IMG/VR virus record: IMGVR_UViG_3300048585_000089
Coordinates: 1 to 57,709 of that record
DNA length: 57,709 nt
Reading direction: 5' to 3' (one strand)
DNA from: a virus
Shown: piece after piece, positions 25,722 through 32,085 of the stretch
Numbering within the stretch: position 1 is the stretch's first letter
Layout: each line of letters starts with the position of its first letter
Made by a program: the position numbers and the translations under genes
Notes under the pieces: generated by a model
The model's input: the letters and a program-made list of their open reading frames with translations, nothing else
Databases searched by the model: none
What the model was told of the DNA's origin: nothing

Positions 25722-26009
25722 ATGGTGACAGATTTAGAGACATTTTTATATGATCATTCAGAGGATTTGTTTAGTTTCATGGTGTATAAGAAAATGTTTA
25801 CTCCATTTGAGATTGAACGCTGTTATAGAGATGAAAATGTTTACACAGACATCTCATATCAATATGGTTATATCGAAGAGGCAGTAGCACTACCTGATGG
25901 TGATGTTTTACTAGGTATAATAGATGAGGATCTAACTAGAACACAATACTATAAGCTGTCGGAGATTGAATTATCATTGGCAGCAAGAGATGAGAATGAC
26001 GAAGAATAA
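25722..26009 (+). CDS. Hypothetical acidic protein
   Basis: 95 residues, not recognised; strongly acidic at the C-terminus (ARDENDEE). AAAGGAGGTG precedes the ATG. Its beta-strand-like middle (VALPDGDVLLGIID) suggests a small globular domain. It is the last intact gene of the early plus-strand operon. Confidence 0.65.
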   Translation: MVTDLETFLYDHSEDLFSFMVYKKMFTPFEIERCYRDENVYTDISYQYGYIEEAVALPDGDVLLGIIDEDLTRTQYYKLSEIELSLAARDENDEE

Positions 26010-26030
26010 AAATTCTAGGAGGTAAGTATA

Positions 26031-26248
26031 ATGGGAAAGTTGGTAGAAATTAGATTTAATAGTACTTACGATTTAAAAACAAATATACTTAATGGGGAAC
26101 AACTAAAGCTCTTACAGACTTATTAAACATACTACTGAATATGCGTGATCGATTAGATGTATTTAATAAGCTGCAGCAGTTTAATTATAAAGTAGGTGTA
26201 CATATATCTGCCCACAACCAAATCAAAGAAGGCCAGACTTCATATTAG
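26031..26248 (+). pseudogene. Small gene apparently broken by a frameshift
   Basis: A strong AGGAGG and ATG (26031) open a 31-codon frame (MGKLVEIRFNSTYDLKTNILNGEQ...) ending at 26124. Overlapping it, another frame is open from 26093 to a TAG at 26246-26248 and reads TKALTDLLNILLNMRDRLDVF and onward as a plausible helical protein. The frames join at a GGGG run (26094-26097), so a one-base indel there would restore a protein of about 71 residues. It could be a real mutation, a sequencing error or programmed frameshifting. Confidence 0.5.
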
Positions 26249-26286
26249 GTTATGGCGATTTAAGTTGTTATGACTACAGTAATTAA

Positions 26287-26382
26287 GGAGGGAGGAGGGA
26301 GGAGGGAGCGGACGTACCAGGTGGAGTTGTGGTGCAATTGAAATATGGAGAGATTGATGGAGAATGGAGAGATTGATGGAGA
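26287..26382 (+). repeat. G-rich purine tract and 19-bp direct repeat
   Basis: Five spaced GGG/GGAGG runs at 26287-26311 could form a G-quadruplex. A copy of CTGGTACG (minus strand, 26313-26320) follows directly. Then ATGGAGAGATTGATGGAGA occurs twice in tandem (26345-26363 and 26364-26382) with further ATGGAGAG remnants. No coding potential is seen. From 26250 to 27170 I recognise no gene. Confidence 0.5.
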
Positions 26383-26404
26383 GAGTTGATGAAATGGAGA
26401 GAGA

Positions 26405-26732
26405 ACGTTAAAATTTAACGAAGCTGTTTTTTATTTCGAGCCCTAAAATCCCGATTTTTTGGTTATTATTGAGCTCAATTATTGAGTTTTTAAAAAATGA
26501 AAAAAAAAAATGCTACCGGCCCTTATTTTCTCTCCGTAAAAAATTAACGTTTCTACAGCCTCTCTCCCCGGTTTAATCATGATTTTTTTAAATCCCTTCA
26601 AAATCCCTTAGGAGAGAACTATTTGTCTCCTTGTTCTATAAGTAGTCTCTCTAAGATAAATCGGGAAAAGGGATTTTTATTTATAGAAAATTATATATAA
26701 TATAAAATAGGAGACAACGTAAATATTTAACG
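26405..26732. repeat. CGTTAAA palindromes in a non-coding region
   Basis: CGTTAAAATTTAACG (26406-26420) and CGTAAATATTTAACG (26718-26732) are near-identical 15-bp palindromes, with a half site TTAACGTTT near 26547. The surrounding DNA has long A and T runs and no gene. These look like paired protein-binding sites, possibly operators or origin elements; the binding protein is unknown. Confidence 0.45.
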
Positions 26733-27127
26733 TTTAATACCCCAAGCAGATTTTTTTTTTTTTTTATATAAAATATATATTTAAATTCAGATCTGATCCC
26801 GATCTCGCAGGAGACAGAAAAACATGCTTCAAAGCGACTTATAGAGTCATTTCTCTGGCCCCTCTCTTGCGAGATTTTTGTTTTTAAGAAATCCCTCATC
26901 CCGCCGCAGTTAAATTTTCTCAAATTTTAAAAAACTAGTGCAAAATAAAAAACCATTATTTTGGAAAACTGTTCGGGCGCGTGCGTTTTATGGGACTTCC
27001 CCTATGCGTGTCGGTAAGCGTAGTAATATCCACAGAGGTTGGGATGCTGGCAAGGACAAAGGGGGGAGAACAAGGGAAAGGCCAAAGGAGATGGCCTAGC
27101 CAGCCTCCCGGTGTCTTTTTCTTCTTT

Positions 27128-27138
27128 CCCCCCCCCCC
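27128..27138. repeat. C11 homopolymer in non-coding region
   Basis: Eleven consecutive C residues, preceded by TTTTTCTTCTTT, in a locally GC-rich stretch (26970-27170) unlike the AT-rich surroundings. No gene, tRNA or clear fold was found here. Confidence 0.5.
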
Positions 27139-27171
27139 TGGAGGCCCGACGTAGGCAGCCGAGTTTGAGGT

Positions 27172-27197
27172 AAAAAGAATGACCCTCTTAGGGCCAT
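27172..27197 (-). terminator. Terminator for the two minus-strand genes at 27.2-28.2 kb
   Basis: Minus strand: ATGGCCC pairs with GGGTCAT (one G-T pair) around TAAGA, followed by TCTTTTT. It lies 15 bp past the stop of the 27212 gene. Confidence 0.8.
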
Positions 27198-27211
27198 GCT
27201 TTCTGTTCTAA

Positions 27212-27655
27212 CTATATTGGCTTATGTATTTCTTCCAACTCATTCTCTATCATCTCTAAAGTCTCCATATCTTGTCGAGTAACACGTTCTACAGCAATCT
27301 TACGTTCTAATAGATGTACATCCTCCAGATCTTGTTCTAACTCCCCTAATGAATTTTCAAATAGTCTAATCTGACGGTAAAGTGAAGTATGTTGATAACT
27401 CAAAACCGATCTCAAATGAACAATATGGTCAGCATCCAAGGAAACGTACACATCTTGGGTTTTATCCAGGCGACATCCTATGGTTGCTTCGTAGTAATCA
27501 CTTCGAACATTTATATGTACTACTTCTTTCCCGTCTGTTAACTCCCTTACCCAATTATCCAAACGTTTTACATCCTCTGCTTCACCTAATAAAATAGACG
27601 ACCCTCTTCTAACCTGTTCTACTAGAACAGACATCTGTTCTCTACTATATCCCAT
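27212..27655 (-). CDS. Hypothetical helical protein
   Basis: 147 residues, not recognised. The C-terminal half (about 85-145: LYRQIRLFENSLGELEQDLEDVHLLERKIAVERV...) is strongly heptad-like, so a coiled coil is likely. The N-terminus has a V-R-R-G-S-S-I-L-L-G-E segment. Only a weak GGGTGAT precedes the ATG. It forms a two-gene minus-strand unit with the double-HTH gene upstream, inside an otherwise plus-strand half of the genome. Confidence 0.65.
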   Translation of the reverse strand: MGYSREQMSVLVEQVRRGSSILLGEAEDVKRLDNWVRELTDGKEVVHINVRSDYYEATIGCRLDKTQDVYVSLDADHIVHLRSVLSYQHTSLYRQIRLFENSLGELEQDLEDVHLLERKIAVERVTRQDMETLEMIENELEEIHKPI

Positions 27656-27684
27656 TTTTAATCACCCAAATAAAGAAGAAGGTT

Positions 27685-28167
27685 TTAAACCCCCTTCTTT
27701 CCTTTCTTCAAAGACTTTTTATGTTCCTCTATAGCGTCCTGTATTGCTGGATTGTTCTTTTGTTCTTCCAGTATCTTAAGTTCCTGCTCGAACATCTCAT
27801 CGAAATCCTTATCTAAATCCTTGTTCTTTAGTTCCTGCGATACTTTCCATACATAGTTGTATGATGATTTAGTCATTTTCGCAGCGTCTATCAACTTACC
27901 TCCATTTTCTAATATCGCAACTACTTCCGCTTTCTTTGGTGAACCCGCTCTTTCCGATTTAATTACTTCGATCCCATTGACTATAACATGATTCTGAATT
28001 ACATTGTACGCATGATTGTACCTGATCCCAAGTAATAAACTAATTTGTTTAACCTCTAGACCTCCTTCAAACAGCGCCTTGATTTTCTCACTCTTGTTCA
28101 TGTCTTTCGCTTCTACAACCATCCCCTGCTCTTTCGTTTCCATTACTTTCTCGACTAACTTCTTCAT
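27685..28167 (-). CDS. Protein with two HTH repeats (putative DNA-binding regulator)
   Basis: 160 residues. Unit 1 (about 25-60: KSEKIKALFEGGLEVKQISL..GIRYNHAYNVI) and unit 2 (about 75-112: AEVVAILENGGKLIDAAKMTKSSYNYVWKVS) are helix-turn-helix repeats. Unit 1 clearly matches the 30087-30434 protein (K-x-L-F-x-x-G-L-x-V-K-x-I-S, R-Y-N-x-x-Y-N-V-I). A charged helical tail follows. AGGAGGT precedes the ATG. A perfect palindrome (28210-28228) lies about 43 bp upstream and could be its operator. Confidence 0.7.
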   Translation of the reverse strand: MKKLVEKVMETKEQGMVVEAKDMNKSEKIKALFEGGLEVKQISLLLGIRYNHAYNVIQNHVIVNGIEVIKSERAGSPKKAEVVAILENGGKLIDAAKMTKSSYNYVWKVSQELKNKDLDKDFDEMFEQELKILEEQKNNPAIQDAIEEHKKSLKKGKKGV

Positions 28168-28209
28168 ACTATCGTACCTCCTATGTTTTTTTACGTCTAG
28201 AAGACGCCT

Positions 28210-28228
28210 GTAAGTATCTTATACTTAC
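28210..28228. promoter_or_regulatory. Palindromic operator candidate GTAAGTAT-CTT-ATACTTAC
   Basis: Perfect 8-bp arms with a 3-bp centre, between the double-HTH gene start and an AT-rich promoter-like stretch (TATATTATATAATA, 28235-28248). Location and symmetry suggest binding of a dimeric regulator, perhaps the adjacent HTH protein. Confidence 0.5.
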
Positions 28229-28353
28229 TATACTTATATTATATAATAAAAGGTATTCGGAAAGCAACCCCGGGACACAATGTTTTAAAAAAAGTTTCCG
28301 CTAGTGGATCCTCATCCAAGTTTTCTGAGATGGTATCCTTCCTATGGGCCCCT

Positions 28354-28424
28354 ATCGCGGCGGACAAGTCCCTTCGGGAGTTTTATCACCACCCTGGTGC
28401 GCAAACCCCCCTTCGGGTGTTTTA
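28354..28424 (+). repeat. Bipartite motif copy flanked by two TTCG repeats
   Basis: ATCGCGGCGGA (28354-28364), 29 nt, then CTGGTGCG (28394-28401). The 16-bp unit CCCTTCGGG-A/T-GTTTTA occurs at 28370-28385 and 28409-28424; its CC-TTCG-GG can form small UUCG-type hairpins. The 28168-28692 intergenic region holds no gene that I can support. Confidence 0.45.
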
Positions 28425-28594
28425 AAGACGTCCAAGGGAAGAAGTTTTAAAGGGCTTTGATAGGTGGTAGGCATAGCACGTCGGGCCACGGCGGAGTTGG
28501 GCTTACTAACTGTTTCTACCCTAGCGACACTAGTCGGGCGCCTGCATGGCCCCTCTCTCACATACCCATTGGGAGTCTAGATAATTTTATTTTG

Positions 28595-28656
28595 TTTCCG
28601 CGCTTGCTTTCCCCCATTAAACCGATATATAATAATAATATAGAGAGTCTCTCTAT
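28595..28656 (+). promoter_or_regulatory. Promoter-like motif with overlapping palindrome
   Basis: TTTCCGCGCTTG (28595-28606), 19 nt, TATATAATAATAATATAG (28626-28643), the same family as 23570-23617. The core runs into the palindrome ATAGAGAG-T-CTCTCTAT (about 28640-28656), which could be an operator. It drives the two small genes at 28693 and 28907. Confidence 0.6.
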
Positions 28657-28692
28657 GTATATATATATATAAATAGGTGGGAGGGTATTGAT

Positions 28693-28905
28693 GTGGTTAG
28701 ATGGAAGTGTCCCAAGAAGTTGGGCGAAGTAGTATGTATCATTGATCCGGATGATGTTAGATATAATACATTCGGGTACAAGCAGGCAAGTAGGGTGGAT
28801 GATGGAGTAGTTCAAGTAATGGTCTATTTTCCACTTTCTAAGAGTACGGGGGAAATGAAGATGTATCGATGGGATCAATGTGAGAGATTAAAGGAGGAGT
28901 ATTAA
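28693..28905 (+). CDS. Hypothetical protein (GTG start)
   Basis: 70 residues, not recognised. Starts at GTG with GGGAGGG about 8 nt upstream. Sequence suggests a small beta-rich domain (VVCIIDPDDVRYNTFGY..., VVQVMVYFPL). It is followed within 2 bp by the next gene, so the pair is an operon. Confidence 0.6.
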   Translation: MVRWKCPKKLGEVVCIIDPDDVRYNTFGYKQASRVDDGVVQVMVYFPLSKSTGEMKMYRWDQCERLKEEY

Positions 28906-28906
28906 T

Positions 28907-29302
28907 ATGTTCGTAATTAGGAGAAATGATAGTGGTTTACATTCATCGGCGGTTATAGGTTGTTTTTATGCTCGGGGTCAGTTGGAGTACATAGAGAGAT
29001 GGTTGTTTAACAATGAGAATAGGTTGGGGTTAGAACGTATATTGGGAGACTATTGGGAAAATGCGAAGGACCTAACTGTTGATACTACTGATATAGAACA
29101 TGTGTATTACTTAGTGGGTGGAATATTTCAGAGAATAAATAATGTCGAGTTACGAACACCGATAGAAGATCTGAGTAGTTACTGTAGACTGTTTCTATGG
29201 GGTATAGAGGCACCATTAAAGTTGGGTGAAGATATGGAAAGAATATTAGGAATGAAGGGTTCAGTAAAGTTTGTATGGGACACAATTAAAGAATACTATT
29301 AG
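28907..29302 (+). CDS. Hypothetical protein
   Basis: 131 residues, not recognised; mixed alpha/beta, aromatic and Trp-rich, no metal-binding motif. AAAGGAGG lies about 8 nt before the ATG and a good terminator follows the stop, so the gene is probably real and expressed with its upstream neighbour. Confidence 0.7.
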   Translation: MFVIRRNDSGLHSSAVIGCFYARGQLEYIERWLFNNENRLGLERILGDYWENAKDLTVDTTDIEHVYYLVGGIFQRINNVELRTPIEDLSSYCRLFLWGIEAPLKLGEDMERILGMKGSVKFVWDTIKEYY

Positions 29303-29311
29303 GTTAGTTTT

Positions 29312-29337
29312 AGGGGCCTCTATAGGGCCTCTTTTTT
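29312..29337 (+). terminator. Rho-independent terminator
   Basis: AGGGGCC (29312-29318) pairs with GGCCTCT (29326-29332; one G-T pair), followed by TTTTT. It lies 10 bp after the stop of the 28907 gene. Confidence 0.85.
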
Positions 29338-29339
29338 GT

Positions 29340-29586
29340 GTTTTAATGGGCGTTTTAATAGTACAGGATCGGGCGTTTTAATGGGGCGAACGAGGGCGTT
29401 TTAATGGGGTTTAGGCTGGAACACAAGGTCGGGCCGCTAGTGCCTGGCCCATCTCTGCCGAGCCCCATTATAAGATAACCCTGAACGTTTTAATAGGGCG
29501 AAGTGTTGGGTTTTAATAGGGCAATTGCGGGCGTTTTAATACGGGGGGACCCGGTCGGGCCTCGAGGGGGTGGATTTTAATAGGGC
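29340..29586 (+). repeat. Eight GTTTTAAT iterons with recurrent 23-bp spacing
   Basis: The motif G-C-GTTTTAAT-R-GGGC recurs with its GTTTTAAT cores at 29340, 29352, 29375, 29398, 29487, 29510, 29533 and 29574 (the last with A for the first G). Two runs have exact 23-bp spacing (29352/29375/29398 and 29487/29510/29533). Flanks are GC-rich in otherwise AT-rich DNA, and there is no coding frame. Iterons next to an AT-rich block (29648-29814) resemble a replication origin; operators or packaging sites are alternatives. Confidence 0.65.
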
Positions 29587-29647
29587 CTACGGAGACGGGC
29601 CGGGGTGGCGCCAGGCGTTAATATTTAAGGTAAAAGTGCGGATCTAG

Positions 29648-29814
29648 GTAAATAATTAACCTTTAAAATTTACCGTGGAATCTCCGATTCCCTTAAAAAA
29701 TGTTCGTTTGTACTGGGTAAATTATTTACGTGGATATAGGATTTACCTTAAATAATTAAAGTCCTAATTTGTATACCCCCCACCCGTAGGGGGGTTAATT
29801 ATTTTCGTGGAATC
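29648..29814. repeat. AT-rich repeat block with CGTGGAAT boxes
   Basis: Four copies of an AAATAATTAA-like element (29648-29660, 29718-29729, 29748-29762, 29794-29805) alternate with CGTGGAATC at 29674-29682 and 29806-29814 and CGTGGATA at 29729-29736. A C6/G6 hairpin lies at 29776-29794. Directly next to the iterons, this could be a DNA-unwinding element. No gene is present. Confidence 0.5.
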
Positions 29815-30004
29815 AGTCTTTGACGTAAGATATTAACCTGTTAAATTCGATAAAAATAAATTAAATATTTCGAAAGTTGAGCGGATTTAACTAGATTTCT
29901 TTCATTTGTGTTACAAACTGAATCATATCCAAGTAAACCAGTTAAATAGTAACTAAAACACACAAAACCCATTGAAATACTTCCGAAAAAACTTAAAATA
30001 AAAG

Positions 30005-30033
30005 TTGACATTTATCTCGTAATATAGTATAAT
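30005..30033 (+). promoter_or_regulatory. Consensus sigma-70 promoter
   Basis: TTGACA (30005-30010), 17-bp spacer, TATAAT (30028-30033): a perfect vegetative promoter, 53 bp before the ATG of the double-HTH gene. It differs from the AT-rich phage-type promoters elsewhere, so this gene is probably read early by unmodified host polymerase. Confidence 0.88.
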
Positions 30034-30086
30034 ATATATATAAGAGAGAAACATTAACTTAAGTTTAGAAAGGAAGAGTGATTATC

Positions 30087-30434
30087 ATGAGTATGAAAAT
30101 GAGAATCGAAAGAAACGAAAAAGTAATTAAAAAAGTAATAAACGATGAAACACTTAACAAAAGTACGAAAATGAAAGAATTATTTAAAAATGGTTTGGAT
30201 GTGAAAGAAATATCGGAAATTATGAACGTGAGATACAATTTCGTTTATAATGTAATTAGTAATGAAATATTGAAGGGAAATATTAACGAAGAAGACATAA
30301 TTAAAGTTAAAAATGAAAGTAAAAAAGACATTATACTTAAATTACATCGCGACGGAAAAAGTAAAATCGAAATATGTAAAGAACTTAAAATTTGTTATAA
30401 CATGGTTTGGAGTGTGTTAAATAAGAACAAATAA
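30087..30434 (+). CDS. Protein with two HTH repeats (putative early regulator)
   Basis: 115 residues from ATG 30087 (AGGAAGAG upstream; an in-frame GTG at 30078 lies within the ribosome-binding region). Two HTH units: about 25-60 (STKMKELFKNGLDVKEISEIMNVRYNFVYNVI) and 76-112 (KKDIILKLHRDGKSKIEICKELKICYNMVWSVL). Paralogue of the 27685-28167 protein and related to the triple-HTH protein. Very basic. Isolated between a perfect promoter and a perfect terminator, as expected for a small, strongly expressed early regulator. Confidence 0.78.
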   Translation: MSMKMRIERNEKVIKKVINDETLNKSTKMKELFKNGLDVKEISEIMNVRYNFVYNVISNEILKGNINEEDIIKVKNESKKDIILKLHRDGKSKIEICKELKICYNMVWSVLNKNK

Positions 30435-30452
30435 ATAAGTAAATAAGTAAAT

Positions 30453-30490
30453 AAATAACTCGATATAATATAACTTATATCGAGTTATTT
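30453..30490 (+). terminator. Terminator with a perfect 16-bp stem
   Basis: AAATAACTCGATATAA pairs perfectly with TTATATCGAGTTATTT around a 6-nt loop, 19 bp after the double-HTH gene stop. The symmetrical A and T ends make it bidirectional in principle. Confidence 0.8.
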
Positions 30491-30560
30491 ATGTTAAAAT
30501 CTGGCGTTTTTAAGAAAGCATATGTTCGAGTAAGTACTCGATACTACCCCTCCCAGGTCT

Positions 30561-30625
30561 CGTCGAAGGATCAACCGTCGAAGGATCAACTGGGGGTTGG
30601 ATCGTCGAAGGATCGTCGAAGGATC
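30561..30625 (+). repeat. Four copies of CGTCGAAGGATC
   Basis: Copies start at 30561, 30576, 30603 and 30614 (the last two overlap by one base), with a related CGTCGAG at 30627. A TCGAGT/ACTCGA hairpin lies just upstream (30526-30541). The region between 30491 and 30983 has no supported gene. Function unknown; iteron-like binding sites are likely. Confidence 0.55.
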
Positions 30626-30718
30626 TCGTCGAGTTCTATAAGGTAAATTAAAAAAAAAAAACAACAAAAAATTTAAGGTCTCGGAGACATGCATAAGTAA
30701 AAAATAATCAAAAGGCAG

Positions 30719-30755
30719 TTAAAAACATTGTGTCTCTGAATATTATATTAATATA
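30719..30755 (+). promoter_or_regulatory. Promoter-like motif TTAAAAA-N12-GAATATTATATTAATATA
   Basis: TTAAAAA at 30719-30725, 12 nt, then the 18-bp core at 30738-30755. Core, box and spacing match the minus-strand copy at 12085-12121 exactly. It lies upstream of the terminase genes and is the likely promoter of the structural operon. Confidence 0.6.
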
Positions 30756-30800
30756 GAGCAAAAGGACTATTTTAAGGCCTTGAAAGATGGAACTAAAAAA

Positions 30801-30970
30801 TAAACAATAAACAATAAACAAAGATAGAACTAAAAATAAACAAAGATAGAAACAATAAACAATAAACAATAAACAATAAACAAAGATAGAAACAATAAAC
30901 AAAGATAGAAACAATAAACAAAGATAGAAACAATAAACAATAAACAATAAACAATAAACAAAGATAGAAA
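30801..30970 (+). repeat. Tandem array of CAAAGATAGAAAC and CAATAAA units before terS
   Basis: Six copies of CAAAGATAGAA start at 30819, 30841, 30881, 30900, 30919 and 30959, interleaved with runs of the 7-mer CAATAAA. Spacings are 22, 40, 19, 19 and 40 bp; 19 bp is one CAAAGATAGAAA plus one CAATAAA, and 40 bp equals 19 plus three more 7-mers. The strand is almost free of T. The array ends 13 bp before the terS start codon, so it lies in its leader. It may be the pac site or a terminase/origin-binding region. Confidence 0.7.
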
Positions 30971-30983
30971 TGGGTGATATAAA

Positions 30984-31976
30984 ATGCAAGAAGTAGGTTT
31001 AGCTGTTTTAGAATGGCAAGAGAATGGATTGGTAAAATCACAGAATAAGCTTGCAACCTTCATCGCGGAGTTACAAGAACAAGCTCCTCTACACCCAACT
31101 GGTGCGCTAGCAGGTATCCCTAAATACTACATTGACCCTACAATCATCGCGGAATGTGCTCCTTATTGTACAACAACTGACGATATACCAGAAAAATCCT
31201 TAGAGGCAGCTGAAATTCCTATTGACATAGAGGATGGTTACCCAGTAGTACTTGGGTTACCTATCTGGGAAAGGCTAGATGGAGAAAAAATGGGCTATTA
31301 TAAATTGTTTAGAGAATATCGTGATATGAAATACTATAATGATACCCATCTAAACCAAAGAGCAATTGCTAAATTAGCTGAGAATGTGAGTGTACCTGGA
31401 AAGTTACTTTCTACTCTTTCAAAAATCTACCATTGGGCTTTTCGCGTGAAAGCTTATGATAAATATAAAGCAACTGAGTTGGCAATGAAAAAGCAAAGAA
31501 ATGCAGAAGAGCTAGAAAGCAAACATGCAAAGTTCTCTAATGAACTCTTAGAGCAGGCAGTTAATTACTTAAAGGCACATAAAGAGAAGTTAGAACCTAA
31601 AGTAGCCTTAGATATGGTTCAAGTGGGCATGAAATATGGACGTATCAGTGCAGGTCTCCAGGGAGATAAGCCTGGAAGCCATTCCAGTTCTGCTGCTAGT
31701 CACCAAACCAATATCCAGATCGCTCAATCCGCCACTCACAACAGTGTAGAAAATTCGCTTTCGATTAATGCCAACACTCCGAGTGCCGATGGTAACGGCG
31801 GCAAAGATATCCAGCAGCAGTTCACGGGGGGCTTAAAAAATACAGGTACAATGGCCTCAATCCTCCATGTGCTCAATAAAAGTGGTGCACTTAGATCCGC
31901 GACGGAACAAAATATAGAAAAAGATGGAGAGGGTGCAGAAGAACAAAATGAAGAAAGAGAAATAGAAATATGTTAA
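30984..31976 (+). CDS. terS: Putative terminase small subunit
   Basis: 330 residues. The central helical part (YYKLFREYRDMKYYNDTHLNQRAIAKLAENVSVPGKLLSTLSKIYHWAFRVKAYDKYKATE, about 105-170) looks like the DNA-binding HTH and linker of phage terminase small subunits. A long helix follows, then a low-complexity Ser/Asn/Gly tail and an acidic C-terminus. The ribosome-binding site is GGTGAT. Position directly before terL, and after a repeat array, supports the assignment; sequence evidence alone is moderate. Two bipartite-motif boxes lie inside it (31062-31106). Confidence 0.75.
   Translation: MQEVGLAVLEWQENGLVKSQNKLATFIAELQEQAPLHPTGALAGIPKYYIDPTIIAECAPYCTTTDDIPEKSLEAAEIPIDIEDGYPVVLGLPIWERLDGEKMGYYKLFREYRDMKYYNDTHLNQRAIAKLAENVSVPGKLLSTLSKIYHWAFRVKAYDKYKATELAMKKQRNAEELESKHAKFSNELLEQAVNYLKAHKEKLEPKVALDMVQVGMKYGRISAGLQGDKPGSHSSSAASHQTNIQIAQSATHNSVENSLSINANTPSADGNGGKDIQQQFTGGLKNTGTMASILHVLNKSGALRSATEQNIEKDGEGAEEQNEEREIEIC
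31062..31106 (+). repeat. Bipartite motif copy ATCGCGGA-N29-CTGGTGCG inside terS
   Basis: ATCGCGGA at 31062-31069 and CCCAACTGGTGCG ending at 31106. AGCTTG/CAAGCT arms flank the first box. It is read in frame within the terS N-terminus, showing that the motif is not limited to intergenic DNA. Confidence 0.5.
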
Positions 31977-32014
31977 CCTACCCCATTCTACTTTAAATAG
32001 ATGTTGTTGCAAAA

Positions 32015-32069
32015 ATAATCGCGGAGGAGTTTTACTCCCCTCTCCTCAGCGATTATCCCACCTGGTACG
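32015..32069 (+). repeat. Hairpin with bipartite motif between terS and terL
   Basis: ATAATCGC-GGAGGAG pairs with CTCCTC-A-GCGATTAT (32015-32056), and CCCACCTGGTACG follows (ending 32069) before an A14 tract. ATCGCGGA at 32018-32025 forms part of the stem, giving a 36-nt gap to CTGGTACG. It could act as a weak terminator or RNA-processing site, besides whatever the motif does. Confidence 0.55.
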
Positions 32070-32085
32070 TGAAAAAAAAAAAAAA

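Noticed and set aside
26681-26923. 80-residue minus-strand frame
   Set aside because: No ribosome-binding site, low-complexity ends from homopolymers, and overlaps a palindrome region.
28558-28878. 106-residue minus-strand frame across 28.6-28.9 kb
   Set aside because: It crosses an AT-repeat promoter and runs antisense to a better-supported plus-strand gene; no ribosome-binding site.
30494-30694. 66-residue minus-strand frame over the CGTCGAAGGATC repeats
   Set aside because: The Arg-rich repeated translation comes from the DNA repeats; no start signal.
30801-30970. Possible CRISPR array
   Set aside because: The units are 19 and 7 bp without unique spacers, and there are no cas genes; it is a simple tandem repeat.
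30708-31063. Three overlapping minus-strand frames of 77-93 residues rich in LFIVYC repeats
   Set aside because: They arise only because the CAATAAA/CAAAGATAGAAAC array lacks stop codons on the minus strand; no ribosome-binding sites, and the repeats explain them.
31148-31155. Second ATCGCGGA inside terS
   Set aside because: No CTGGTRCG within 20-40 nt downstream; counted as an unpaired occurrence.
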